A stretch of 64,000 bases of DNA from the NCBI RefSeq assembly GCF_003383615.1, contig NZ_QNUL01000017.1:1-64000 (forward strand). The letters run 5' to 3'. Within the stretch, counting starts at the first letter, position 1; each line of letters begins with the position of its first letter. A program made the position numbers and the translations under genes. Source of the DNA: Dyadobacter luteus. GTDB taxonomy: Bacteria > Bacteroidota > Bacteroidia > Cytophagales > Spirosomataceae. The notes below the pieces were generated by a model. The model was given only the letters and a program-made list of their open reading frames with translations. It did not search any database and was not told where the DNA came from. This document shows positions 8,501 to 15,712 of this stretch, in pieces.

Positions 8501-10014
8501 CAACCTATCCTGAAGGGCATCGCGAAACAGAATTTGTTCCTGTAAAATCTGGCAAAAACTTCGCAGATCCTCTTTCCTACATCGAACAGGCTAAGGTAGC
8601 ATTTCAATTCACCGCGAGATATGGAAGAAATACCTCAGTAGATCCATCTTTGTTAAGCGTATACAGTGAACCAAGATGGCCCGGTGACAATCCCAACACC
8701 ATCAAAATCGGATTGGATCTGGTGAAGTACCTGGAATGTGACAACGAGCGTGACAAATGGTGGAAAGGTCGTATGGGTTATCAGACTGCCCGTGAATACG
8801 CAGCAAACCTCTCTGCATTCTATGATGGACACAAAAATACAATGGGACCTGGCGTAGGCGTTAAAAATGCCGATCCAAGTATGCTTGTAGTTATCGCCGG
8901 ACTTGTTACAGGCCCTGACTATGTAAAAGGAATGGTGGACTGGTGTAAGGAATTCAGAGGTTATAATCCTGACGGCACTGTGAACCTCTGCTGGGATGTC
9001 ATTAATTTTCACCTTTACACCGACAACACCTCTTCCGCTCAAAGCGGAACTTCCACAAGAGGTATGTCAGCAGAAATGACGCCTGCTAATATCATTGTTG
9101 AAGAATTCATGAAAGTAGCTCACGAAATTTGCTACGATATGCCCGTATGGCTTACTGAGACCGGATTCGATGTTCAGCCCAACAGTCCGATTAAAGCCAT
9201 TCCGATCGGAAACAAATCTGCTCTGGAAACGCAGGCAGACTGGACCATCAGAACTTCACTATTCTCAGCCAGAAAAGGAATTGACAAGGTATATTTCTAT
9301 CAGATGTACGACGACAATCCACTGGCTGGAATGTTCGGATCGTCTGGGCTTCTGAACACAGACCAGACCCGCCGACCAGCTGCTGACTACATTGTGCAGA
9401 TCAATAAGCTTTTTGGTAACTATCGTTATAAAGAAACCATTTACAGCGATCCTATTGTGGATCGTTACGAGCTGGACGGCCAATCTCTGTATATTCTCGC
9501 TGTTCCCGACGAGGTGGGAAGAACAGCTGATTACATCCTTAATCTTCCAGGAAGCTCTAAAGCGCAGATATACCGTCCCGTCATAGGTGGTGACGATATG
9601 TCCTTGGAAGAACTTCCCGTAGCTAACGGAAAAGTAAACATTACTGCTACCGAAACACCTATGTTTGTACTTGGAGCAGGCAATCTGAATGCGCGCCGGG
9701 CTCTAATTGATACAGCACTAACGCAACTTACTAACAGCGAAGAAATTATTCCTTTGCAACGTGTTGTGTCTGTTTACCCCAACCCTACTGCCGATTACAT
9801 TACAGTTGATCTTGCGAATACATCGACCGGAAATATAGAACTGCGGATTTTTGATACCGGCACCGGCAGACTGTACAAAAAAGAAACGCTGTCCAAATCA
9901 GAGAATAATTTCAAACAAAAGATCAGCGTTGCTCATTTACCTACCGGCTCCTACATTGTAGAAGTCATTCAGGGACAGGACAGAGCTTTCAGAAAGATCA
10001 TTAAAACACATTAA
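5539..10014 (+). CDS. Secreted multimodular glycoside hydrolase: four CBM6-like modules, clan GH-A-like domain, T9SS tail
   Basis: A 1491-residue secreted protein. The ATG at 5539 begins a signal peptide (MKKLLLPLLLIWGFVCANAQ); the frame opens 69 bases earlier but that extension spoils the signal. Order by approximate residue: CBM6-like module 25-150, second CBM6 152-275, Ig-like 285-370, the same three again to about 730, a discoidin-like domain 735-880, and a TIM-barrel-like catalytic domain 893-1310. The last 80 residues begin VYPNP near 1412 and are a type IX sorting domain (type A), giving export across the outer membrane. WLTETGFD provides a candidate nucleophile, E1207; the likely acid/base is E1044 in VYSEPRWPG. 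The CBM6 modules carry the ligand-face pattern IEAEDY and GGGSN. The sugar target is unknown; the GH family cannot be fixed by eye. Confidence 0.85.
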   Translation: MKKLLLPLLLIWGFVCANAQNYTSVPSRIEAEDYNGIHDAGTETTADTGGGSNIGSINNGSWIDYNIKTSQAGGYTLQLRVANGFNDNAEVHIKNADGTRLAGTIVPRTGGMQAWQTISLFVTLPAGNQTIRVYAQNGLFNLNWIEFVAPKLLTARIEAEDFNAATDVRPETTADTGGGSNLGYIDDEDWMDYHVKVANSGVHTFSFRVANAYGNGIIQIRNQNADVLGSVNVPQTGGWQTYTTVSTTATLNAGDQVIRLFLPKGTFNFNWFEVAEGGQAEQPTQSVITFEAIPAVKVGGNSFNLYATSNNALSPVTFTSSNPSVIALTNNAGTWIATILAEGNTSITASQAGNGSFTEAENVTRNVIVQPADPTTPATYTQIPSRIEAENYSAIHDAGTETTADTGGGSNIGSINNGSWIDYNIKTSQAGGYTLQLRVANGFNDNAEVHIKNAEGIKLAGTIVPRTGGMQAWQTISLFVTLPAGNQTIRVYAQNGLFNLNWIEFVAPKLLTGRIEAEDFNAATDVRPETTADTGGGSNLGYIDDEDWMDYHVKVANSGVHTFSFRVANAYGNGIIQIRNQNADVLGSVNVPQTGGWQTYTTVSTTATLNAGDQIIRLFMPKGTFNFNWFEVAEGGQAEQPTQSVITFEAIPAVKVGGNSFNLYATSNNALSPVTFTSSNPSVIALTNNAGTWIATILAEGNTNITASQAGNGSFTEAENVTRNVIVQPADPVSNAQKITLDPKRWYQLTNAANGLDQLFDGNLTETLQTGWGKVISEYEAYYPLLEGEEMTIESLRFFDLEGSNTQNPAKLSIITDQWERIEIARFTGDRYNGWVGPYPERNLSGNAQFLLDAPVGNIRYLIWDIRGIMPTEMEIYGTHTPATVTPSPVPAKSVRLGDMFGVNGYEWNFQHGAKPWENDENLVNAAKNFKGLRHYLDWEKLESSEGVYSFNPTLIGGWHYDLMYERCKQENIEILACIKTLPGWMLATYPEGHRETEFVPVKSGKNFADPLSYIEQAKVAFQFTARYGRNTSVDPSLLSVYSEPRWPGDNPNTIKIGLDLVKYLECDNERDKWWKGRMGYQTAREYAANLSAFYDGHKNTMGPGVGVKNADPSMLVVIAGLVTGPDYVKGMVDWCKEFRGYNPDGTVNLCWDVINFHLYTDNTSSAQSGTSTRGMSAEMTPANIIVEEFMKVAHEICYDMPVWLTETGFDVQPNSPIKAIPIGNKSALETQADWTIRTSLFSARKGIDKVYFYQMYDDNPLAGMFGSSGLLNTDQTRRPAADYIVQINKLFGNYRYKETIYSDPIVDRYELDGQSLYILAVPDEVGRTADYILNLPGSSKAQIYRPVIGGDDMSLEELPVANGKVNITATETPMFVLGAGNLNARRALIDTALTQLTNSEEIIPLQRVVSVYPNPTADYITVDLANTSTGNIELRIFDTGTGRLYKKETLSKSENNFKQKISVAHLPTGSYIVEVIQGQDRAFRKIIKTH
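5614..6659 (+). repeat. Tandem intragenic duplication, copy 1 (CBM6-CBM6-Ig block)
   Basis: The block recurs at 6688-7733 with a constant offset of 1074 bases (358 codons). Both copies start at ccttccagaattgaagctga and end at ctgatcc. The second CBM6 and the Ig-like parts are almost identical between copies at base level. The first CBM6 holds most differences, for example DGTRLAGT in copy 1 against EGIKLAGT in copy 2. Confidence 0.95.
6688..7733 (+). repeat. Tandem intragenic duplication, copy 2 (CBM6-CBM6-Ig block)
   Basis: Partner of 5614-6659. Mismatches are sparse and many are silent (ctacta/ctacct-type third positions), which suggests either a recent duplication or gene conversion between copies. 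A threonine/proline linker of about nine codons separates the two copies. Confidence 0.95.
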
Positions 10015-10033
10015 AATCTATTCCTTATCCCTG

Positions 10034-10069
10034 ATAGGCTCGAAAGTTGGTTATAACTTTTGAGCCTAT
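10034..10069. terminator. Bidirectional terminator between convergent genes
   Basis: Arms 10034-10048 (ataggctcgaaagtt) and 10055-10069 pair over 15 bases with one G-T wobble and a six-base loop. A run of T follows on the plus strand, so it should end the hydrolase transcript. The stop codon of the convergent ASCH gene (10066-10068) lies inside the right arm. Confidence 0.8.
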
Positions 10070-10653
10070 TTTTTTGCTCCTGCCTTGTTAAGATATGCCT
10101 CACCACGTGGAGAAATGGAGTATCCGGGTTCATGACTAATCGTGAGTCCGAGCCCTTTTAATTTTCTGACATTCAGCTTCAGCCACTCTTTCTCCCGCTT
10201 CACAAGCACTGCAAGGTCTGCCGCTTTAAGTCTTGGATTAGCTTTAATTGCCTCCAAAACTTTACCTGTCCATTTACCGGTTTTACTATTCTTGTCAAGG
10301 TTCAGCAACTCTTTCTGGATTTGCACAAAATCAACCTCTTCCAGTTCCACCGTCTCTCTTAATTCTATGCGGGGATCTTCTGAATCAAACAGCACCCCCA
10401 TTCTATAAACCTGGCCTTCGTCCTGTTTTCCCAGTAATCCAATCAGTGTGGAAGCATCTCTTAATCCTGCACTTACGGCTTCAGTATCAGAGATCTGAGA
10501 TACGTTGATTTCCTCCACAGTAGTGATGCGGATTACCCCAACACTTGTTTTTATCAGGCTTCCGGGTTTTACCGCTAACTTTTTCCATCTGCGAAATGCA
10601 AGGGTTATTTTACCCGATTTTATAGCTTCCAGATGTTTCTGTTTGAATAACAT
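10066..10653 (-). CDS. ASCH domain protein with C-terminal helix-turn-helix-like region
   Basis: A 195-residue cytosolic protein. The N-terminal part (about 1-110) has the ASCH-type opening MLFKQKHLEAIKSGKITLAF with RRWKKLAVKPGSLIKT, a beta-barrel fold related to PUA and linked to RNA binding or nucleotide modification. The C-terminal part (about 125-195) looks like a winged helix: KAADLAVLVKREKEWLKLNV, RKLKGLGL, then a wing with SISPRGEAYL. That pairing suggests an RNA- or DNA-linked regulator, but no target is evident. It stands alone, convergent with the large hydrolase and divergent from the copper-binding gene. The family call is moderately firm; the role is unknown. Confidence 0.75.
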   Translation of the reverse strand: MLFKQKHLEAIKSGKITLAFRRWKKLAVKPGSLIKTSVGVIRITTVEEINVSQISDTEAVSAGLRDASTLIGLLGKQDEGQVYRMGVLFDSEDPRIELRETVELEEVDFVQIQKELLNLDKNSKTGKWTGKVLEAIKANPRLKAADLAVLVKREKEWLKLNVRKLKGLGLTISHEPGYSISPRGEAYLNKAGAKK

Positions 10654-10754
10654 ATCAATTTTTTAATAAGTGTAAATTCCTAACTGCCACTAACTCGTAT
10701 ATGGCAGGATTTTTGGCAAAGATTGACAAATCGAAACAATTCCCAGCCATGGTC

Positions 10755-11101
10755 ATGAATATCGAAGCAAAGATAATGTATTGTATTGATGCCTGTAACG
10801 CATGTGTGACCGCATGTAATTATTGCGCAAGCAGCTGCCTCGGAGAAGAACATGTAACGTACCAAATCAGATGCGTCAATCTTGCTTTGCATGTGCTGCG
10901 TCATGCCAGGCTGCAGCTCAGCTTATGCTTCTGAAAAGTAATTATACAGCCGAATTTTGCGCGGTGTGTGCTAAAATTTGTAATGAGTGTGCCGAAGAAT
11001 GCGAAAAGCACGCCGTCATGCATATGGAGCATTGCAGGATATGTGCCGAAGCGTGCAGAAGATGCCAGGGGACCTGTGAATTTCTTGCACTTGCTGCCTG
11101 A
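10755..11101 (+). pseudogene. Four-helix bundle copper-binding protein (DUF326), frameshifted
   Basis: A Cys-rich small protein split over two frames. The first frame reads MNIEAKIMYCIDACNACVTA, then CNYCASSCLGEEHV, up to RCVNLA. The expected continuation, FACAASCQAAAQLM, and three further Cys-rich helices (FCAVCAKICNECAEECEKHA, HCRICAEACRRCQGTCEFLA) lie in another frame. The break is at about 10884-10887 (cttgctttgc): adding one base there, for example gac for gc, would give NLDFACAAS and restore a 115-residue protein of normal family length with its spaced Cys and His ligands. Intact relatives store or bind copper. The downstream part is well preserved, so the break is either recent or a sequencing error. 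An ATG at 10701 could add 18 residues. Confidence 0.8.
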
Positions 11102-11108
11102 CTTTTCG

Positions 11109-12116
11109 TTATAAAGCTCCCATTCCGGCTGTCTGTCCATTCCGCTTAGGATCCATTCGGGCTACATTGAACTTGGCCCGGTAATCCTTTGGCGTGAGTC
11201 CTGCACTTTTTTTGAAAAGCTGACGAAAAGATTTAAGATCATTATATCCCGAATTCAGCATCACTTCCAACACGCTCTGATCCGTTTGCTCCAATAATTT
11301 TTTAGCCGCCTCTATTCTCGTTTTCTGAAGATATTCAATGGGAGTTATACCCGTCGCCTGTTTGAAACGACGTACCACATTCCGCCGGCTTGCAGGAATA
11401 TCCTGAATCAACTCCTCAATCGTTCTTCCTTCCTGATATTGTTTTTCGATTTGCTTTTGCGCCATATTAACGATACCATCCCCATGATTCACCGCTGGCT
11501 CAAACGTCCCGAAATAGGTCTGCTGCTCACGGTCCATATCAATCGCAAACATCTTCGCAATACGCGTAGCCATCTCTTTGCCACAATAGTTTCGTATCAG
11601 ATAAAGCATCAGATGAAAACTACTCGTAGCTCCACCGCTTGTGTACGTACGGTTATCATCCGTCACCACTGCATCTGCAGTCAGCAACACATGTGGAAAT
11701 GATGCAGAAAACGGAATAGAGGCATTAATATGCGTTGTCGCTCTTTTGCCATTCAACAGGCCGGTAGCCGCAAGTAAAAATGCACCTGTGCAAAAGCTGG
11801 CAATCTCAGCTCCGCGGTTATACTGCTGATGTAACCAGGGAATCAGAGGCGCATTTTCGCCGATAGCATGCGATATGTCCTCAGCAGAAAAGGCAGGAAT
11901 AAATATCAGTCCCGGTTCCTTTGCTTCGGAAATAGGGCGTACCGGATGTTTACCATATGCCTGAATATCTGTGGACGGTGCATATAATTTAATATCGAAA
12001 AATTCAGGTTGTCCGTCACTTTTATAAAACAGATTTACCGATTCAAATACATCCAGAATGGCTGCAACGCTTAACATCCTGTGTTTATTGGTGATCAATA
12101 AAGCTAACTGTATCAT
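11109..12116 (-). CDS. GATase1-like/AraC-family transcriptional regulator
   Basis: A 335-residue regulator with two domains. Residues 1-190 resemble the DJ-1/PfpI (class I amidotransferase-like) fold, with the elbow SFCTGAFLLAATGLLNGKRA carrying the Cys of the family. Residues about 225-320 are an AraC DNA-binding domain: two helix-turn-helix units, the second with LNSGYNDLKSFRQLFKKSAG and LTPKDYRAKF. The ATG at 12116 (MIQLALLITNKHRMLSV) is preferred over an upstream one 15 codons earlier because it begins right at the first strand of the fold. Relatives often control adjacent small enzymes; the divergent pair at 12276 and 12775 are likely targets. Ligand unknown. Confidence 0.9.
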   Translation of the reverse strand: MIQLALLITNKHRMLSVAAILDVFESVNLFYKSDGQPEFFDIKLYAPSTDIQAYGKHPVRPISEAKEPGLIFIPAFSAEDISHAIGENAPLIPWLHQQYNRGAEIASFCTGAFLLAATGLLNGKRATTHINASIPFSASFPHVLLTADAVVTDDNRTYTSGGATSSFHLMLYLIRNYCGKEMATRIAKMFAIDMDREQQTYFGTFEPAVNHGDGIVNMAQKQIEKQYQEGRTIEELIQDIPASRRNVVRRFKQATGITPIEYLQKTRIEAAKKLLEQTDQSVLEVMLNSGYNDLKSFRQLFKKSAGLTPKDYRAKFNVARMDPKRNGQTAGMGAL

Positions 12117-12275
12117 ATTGTAAGATTTTTCTTTTGTATAGTGTTTCTGCAAGATTCCCACAAGTTAGTATTTTGTCCCGAATACCCCTCGCAGCTGTCT
12201 GATTCCGCCATACAAATTTTGCGTCATTCTATGTATTTTTGTTCATAGTTGCCACGTAAAATCTGCAGAGTCAAA

Positions 12276-12740
12276 ATGGATGCTGTTTTCAAAAAGCTTA
12301 ACTTCAAAATGCAATCCCCGGTAGTCATCCTGAATGCTCCGGATTCCTTCATTTCAAACATAGACAGTATCCGGGAGGAGGCTGTTATAGTTACAGAATT
12401 GGATCAGGTTATCCATACTGAATTTTGTATGGCATTTGTAACAAAGCAGGCAGAGATTGATGCCCTAATACCCAGCCTTGCCCCATTACTTAAAGGCGAC
12501 GCAATACTGTGGATGTGTTATCCCAAAGGAACATCTAAGCGATACAAATGTGATTTCAACCGGGATACAGGCTGGACCATCATGGGGCAATTCGATATGG
12601 AGCCCGTCAGAATGGTAGCCATTAATGAAGACTGGAGCGCTTTGCGGTTTAAAAAAGTCGACTATATCAAAACCATGAAACGAAATACAGAAGGCGCTTT
12701 ATCAGAAAAAGGAAAGATCAAAGCAGGTCAGAATTCTTAA
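12276..12740 (+). CDS. Hypothetical protein (154 aa)
   Basis: An uncharacterised soluble protein with no signal peptide. The ATG at 12276 (MDAVFKKLNFKM) is taken rather than the in-frame TTG at 12249. Visible features are an alternating alpha/beta layout with LLKGDAILWMCYPKGTSKRY, DFNRDTGWTIMG and a C-terminal basic tail. I recall similar proteins in other Bacteroidota beside DUF1579 and SRPBCC genes, but cannot name a domain. It is transcribed away from the GATase1-AraC regulator, with 159 bases between the starts, and lies 34 bases ahead of the DUF1579 gene, so the two probably form an operon controlled by that regulator. Confidence 0.7.
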   Translation: MDAVFKKLNFKMQSPVVILNAPDSFISNIDSIREEAVIVTELDQVIHTEFCMAFVTKQAEIDALIPSLAPLLKGDAILWMCYPKGTSKRYKCDFNRDTGWTIMGQFDMEPVRMVAINEDWSALRFKKVDYIKTMKRNTEGALSEKGKIKAGQNS

Positions 12741-12774
12741 ATTTTAACATCTCATCTCAATCCAATATCAGTTC

Positions 12775-13266
12775 ATGAGTAAGTTCGAAGAATCGTTATC
12801 ATCAGGAATTCATAAAGAATTGTCGGCACTGACCGGTGCATGGAAAGGCATAACCAAAACCTGGTTTGAACCGGATGTACTCGCAGATGAATCCGAAATG
12901 GAAGCTACCTTTCGTCCTGTACTCGGAGGGCGCTTTCAGATGTTTGAATACAAAGGTCAGATGCAGGGAAAACCTTTTGAAGGCATCGCTTTCTATGGTT
13001 ATGATATTCCAAATGAAACCCTGCAATGTGCCTGGATTGACAGTTTCCACATGGGTACCGGCATCATGTTATCAATGGGAGCGAAACAAGAGAAAGGCAT
13101 TTCAGTTTTGGGCAGCTACGGTGGACCTGACATTCCGGTTCCCTGGGGATGGCGCACCGAAACAATACTTACAGAAGACGATACACTGGTGGTAACGGCT
13201 TACAATATTTCACCGGAAGGCGAAGAAAACAAAGCTACCGAAACGATTTTTCGCAGGGTGCAATAA
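12775..13266 (+). CDS. DUF1579 family protein
   Basis: A 163-residue soluble protein of the DUF1579 family, a lipocalin-like beta-barrel of unknown ligand. Typical signs are LTGAWKGITKTWFEPD near residue 19, FRPVLGGRFQMFEYKGQMQG, then FEGIAFYGYDIPNETLQCAW and a final strand ETIFRRVQ. There is no signal peptide. It follows the 154-residue unknown by 34 bases, so the two are likely co-transcribed. It ends 13 bases before the stop of a convergent membrane protein gene with no strong hairpin between. No enzymatic function is established for the family. Confidence 0.85.
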   Translation: MSKFEESLSSGIHKELSALTGAWKGITKTWFEPDVLADESEMEATFRPVLGGRFQMFEYKGQMQGKPFEGIAFYGYDIPNETLQCAWIDSFHMGTGIMLSMGAKQEKGISVLGSYGGPDIPVPWGWRTETILTEDDTLVVTAYNISPEGEENKATETIFRRVQ

Positions 13267-13279
13267 AACAAGGACGTCA

Positions 13280-14572
13280 CTATCTGTTTTCGCTGGAATG
13301 CTGATCACATGCCCCGTCATAAATAGGGTTTGTCAGCACCTTGTTGCAAATCGCCCACTCCAAAACGCCGGACGTGTTTTTAGCATCGTGGTAATAAACA
13401 AGCGGTATCGATTTATCCTTTTTCCACTTTACAACAGTTTCGTTTAGCTCTGTACGCATGGCTTTGAGAGCGAAATAGTTATTGTAAAAAGATAAGCCCC
13501 AGATTGAAAGCGTAACCGGCAGAATATACCTTAGCTGCGGCCACTTGATGATTCTCATATCCAGCAAAATCAGGACGATCATGACGGGAATGGTGGCCGT
13601 GAAGAACATGTAACGTGGGGCAATTCCTCCGGCAGATTTGGTTTCAAACCGTGAAATGGAAATGATAATTCCTGTTACAACCGGCAAAGAAAACAGCACA
13701 TAAAGCAAAGGTTTTCTAAAAGCATATCCTGAAAAAAACAACCATAACCAGAAACCAGCTACAACTATTCCCGCCAGCATGCACACAATGATGTTGGCGT
13801 AGTGCCCTACCGACGGATTTACATACAGGAAACTCCCCAGAAAAGTAAACAACAACCTGCCCATCCATTCGAAATTGAAATCAACTACGGATAGCCTTTC
13901 AGGTTTATCAATCCGGAAGCCATAAATGATCATCATGCTGGTAAACAGAATCCATATAATCAGCAACTTGTAGCGGCTTCTTACAAACAATAAAAAACAG
14001 CCCATCAGCAAGGCCAGTATTCCATTTCCGAATGAGAGCGTGGCCAGCATGCCAGACAAAACCGCGAGCCCAAATCCGGAACTCCACCATTTTTCAGAAT
14101 CATTTAAGCAAACCAGACATAAAAATGAGAAAACAAACACTGTGTAATGTTGAATACCACCCCAGTAAAATGAAGTGACCTGATAAAATGACAATCCGAA
14201 CAGAAAGGAAGTGATGAATAAAAAGATAACAGGATTAAGCACTGCATACTTCCGGTATAAACGGACAACGATTCCGACAAACGCGAGTAGAAAGAGATTC
14301 TGAAGAATAAGCAGATGATGAAAACTAAGTTTTCCAAAAATGCAATAATAAGTCGCAGCCAGCGCTCTGGAAATGACAATTCTGTGTTCGTTGTGCCTCG
14401 CAAACAATAAGCCTAGCTGCTTCGCAAAGTCTGCATCTTCGAAGTAGAAGGTTTTGATCAGATACAGCGTGGCAAAATAATCATCAAAAGAAGGAATATC
14501 AGGAACAGCGAAAAAAACAATATATCCGAAAGCCAGAATCATAATGATACTGGCAGCAATGTATTTGATCAT
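13280..14572 (-). CDS. Polytopic membrane protein, possible GT-C-like glycosyltransferase
   Basis: A 430-residue integral membrane protein with about ten hydrophobic segments, beginning with MIKYIAASIIMILAFGYIVF. Early loops contain DDYFATLYLIKTFYFEDADF and RHNEHRIVISRAL. An acidic first loop and an arginine-rich second one before many membrane spans recall polyprenol-sugar-dependent (GT-C-like) enzymes and polymerase-type surface glycan proteins, but no motif is diagnostic. It is monocistronic, convergent with DUF1579. The last 30 residues are soluble and include three Cys. The topology is certain; the enzyme class is a guess. Confidence 0.7.
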   Translation of the reverse strand: MIKYIAASIIMILAFGYIVFFAVPDIPSFDDYFATLYLIKTFYFEDADFAKQLGLLFARHNEHRIVISRALAATYYCIFGKLSFHHLLILQNLFLLAFVGIVVRLYRKYAVLNPVIFLFITSFLFGLSFYQVTSFYWGGIQHYTVFVFSFLCLVCLNDSEKWWSSGFGLAVLSGMLATLSFGNGILALLMGCFLLFVRSRYKLLIIWILFTSMMIIYGFRIDKPERLSVVDFNFEWMGRLLFTFLGSFLYVNPSVGHYANIIVCMLAGIVVAGFWLWLFFSGYAFRKPLLYVLFSLPVVTGIIISISRFETKSAGGIAPRYMFFTATIPVMIVLILLDMRIIKWPQLRYILPVTLSIWGLSFYNNYFALKAMRTELNETVVKWKKDKSIPLVYYHDAKNTSGVLEWAICNKVLTNPIYDGACDQHSSENR

Positions 14573-14914
14573 TTCTCAAAAGCGTGCTACTGGTGTTACT
14601 CAAATATCTGCAAAAAAACTATCGAACAAAAGCTATAAAAAAAGTGGAGCAACCAAATAGTTGCATATTTAACAGAATGATAAAAAGAGACGTTTTTCAG
14701 GTAACTACAGATCTTACAGGAAGGCCGATTCTGGTGTTAATAACTGATGGGGAAATGTTCTTGTAGATTCAAACCTGGCTTGGCAAGAAATTTGATTACC
14801 TATCAATACTGCTAAATGCGTAAAACAGATCAACGGCTGTCACAATTCAGGCAACTCCGGGAAGTAGGTCTCAGCCGGCTGGATGAATATTAACCAACCT
14901 AAATTCTGAAAACG
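14573..14914. other. Intergenic region without a convincing gene
   Basis: The 342 bases between the membrane protein and the SRPBCC gene hold short open frames only: one ending at 14766 and a 25-codon one at 14816-14893. Neither has recognisable content. I see no hairpin with a T run here. The region must hold the outward promoters of both flanking genes, but no clear TAnnTTTG box stood out. Confidence 0.5.
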
Positions 14915-15406
14915 ATGAAAACTGACCTGTTAATGAACTTCTTGGTAGACAAAGAAAGTAAGAAAATCCATGTTGACCGGGAATTTGCTGCTCCGTTGGA
15001 CAAAGTATGGGCAGCATGGACACAAAGTGAGATCCTGGATCAATGGTGGGCTCCGAAACCATGGCATGCACGCACCAAATTTATGGATTTCAGTGTAGGA
15101 GGTTACTGGCTATATGCCATGGTAGGACCTGAAGGTGAAGAACACTGGGCACGTGCCGATTACAGCGCGATCACTCCGGAAGATACATACACGGCACAGG
15201 ATGCCTTCTGTGACGAAGAAGGCGTCATCAATACTTCATACCCGGGATCAACCTGGACCAATAAATTTGTGCAGTCAGGGACAAACACAAAGGTTCACAT
15301 TGAGATTTCCTACGATGATTTGAAAGATCTTGAAGCTACACTGGAAATGGGCTTTCAGAAAGGTTTTACCATGGGATTACAAAATCTCGACGAGCTGTTT
15401 CAATAA
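14915..15406 (+). CDS. SRPBCC (AHSA1-like) domain protein
   Basis: A 163-residue START/Bet v 1-like (SRPBCC) protein of the AHSA1 branch. The opening VDREFAAPLDKVWAAWTQSE followed by LDQWWAPKPWHARTKFMDFS is the family signature; later GGYWLYAMVGPEGEEHWARA and the final helix LEMGFQKGFTMGLQNLDELF complete the fold. Such proteins bind small hydrophobic ligands in a deep pocket; in many genomes they sit with ArsR or DUF1579 genes and lack known substrates. It is cytosolic (no signal) and monocistronic, followed by a hairpin at 15415-15457. The first ATG is used, since family members usually have this short N-terminal stretch. Confidence 0.88.
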   Translation: MKTDLLMNFLVDKESKKIHVDREFAAPLDKVWAAWTQSEILDQWWAPKPWHARTKFMDFSVGGYWLYAMVGPEGEEHWARADYSAITPEDTYTAQDAFCDEEGVINTSYPGSTWTNKFVQSGTNTKVHIEISYDDLKDLEATLEMGFQKGFTMGLQNLDELFQ

Positions 15407-15414
15407 CATCCGGG

Positions 15415-15457
15415 CATGTGAGGCTTATCACCAACGAAACGTGCAGAGCCTCACATG
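15415..15457 (+). terminator. Hairpin after the SRPBCC gene
   Basis: Arms catgtgaggct (15415-15425) and agcctcacatg (15447-15457) are exact reverse complements of 11 bases around a 21-base loop, 8 bases after the stop. The T run that follows is weak (ttgcagtttgtttc), so termination is likely but not certain. The rest of the gap to 15712 is AT-rich and holds the operator-like repeat listed next. Confidence 0.6.
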
Positions 15458-15655
15458 TTGCAGTTTGTTTCTACAAAACCTATTTTTGCCTGCTTTCATA
15501 AGTAGTTTCAGTCAGTAGCTGCTTTAAGTATTCTTCCCTAACAAATAATACAGGATGATTTTTCCGCCCGATCTATAGTGATAAAAACGGAAATGTAAGT
15601 TTAAAGCCGATTCATCCGGAATAATTTCACTAAATTAAAATCGGAATAGTATTAT

Positions 15656-15690
15656 TTTTTAACGACAAAGTTTTATATTATCGTTAAAAA
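15656..15690 (+). promoter_or_regulatory. Operator-like inverted repeat before the ECF sigma gene
   Basis: Arms tttttaacga (15656-15665) and tcgttaaaaa (15681-15690) are exact 10-base reverse complements with a 15-base spacer, ending 22 bases before the ATG of the sigma factor. The site overlaps the expected promoter and 5' leader. It could be an operator or part of an autoregulated promoter; which protein binds is not evident. Confidence 0.4.
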
Positions 15691-15712
15691 TAAAAGTTAG
15701 AACATTGCAGCA

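Noticed and set aside
14816-14893. 25-codon frame MRKTDQRLSQFRQLREVGLS in the gap before the SRPBCC gene
   Set aside because: Too short, with no homology I know and no promoter; could be a decayed gene end but there is no evidence.
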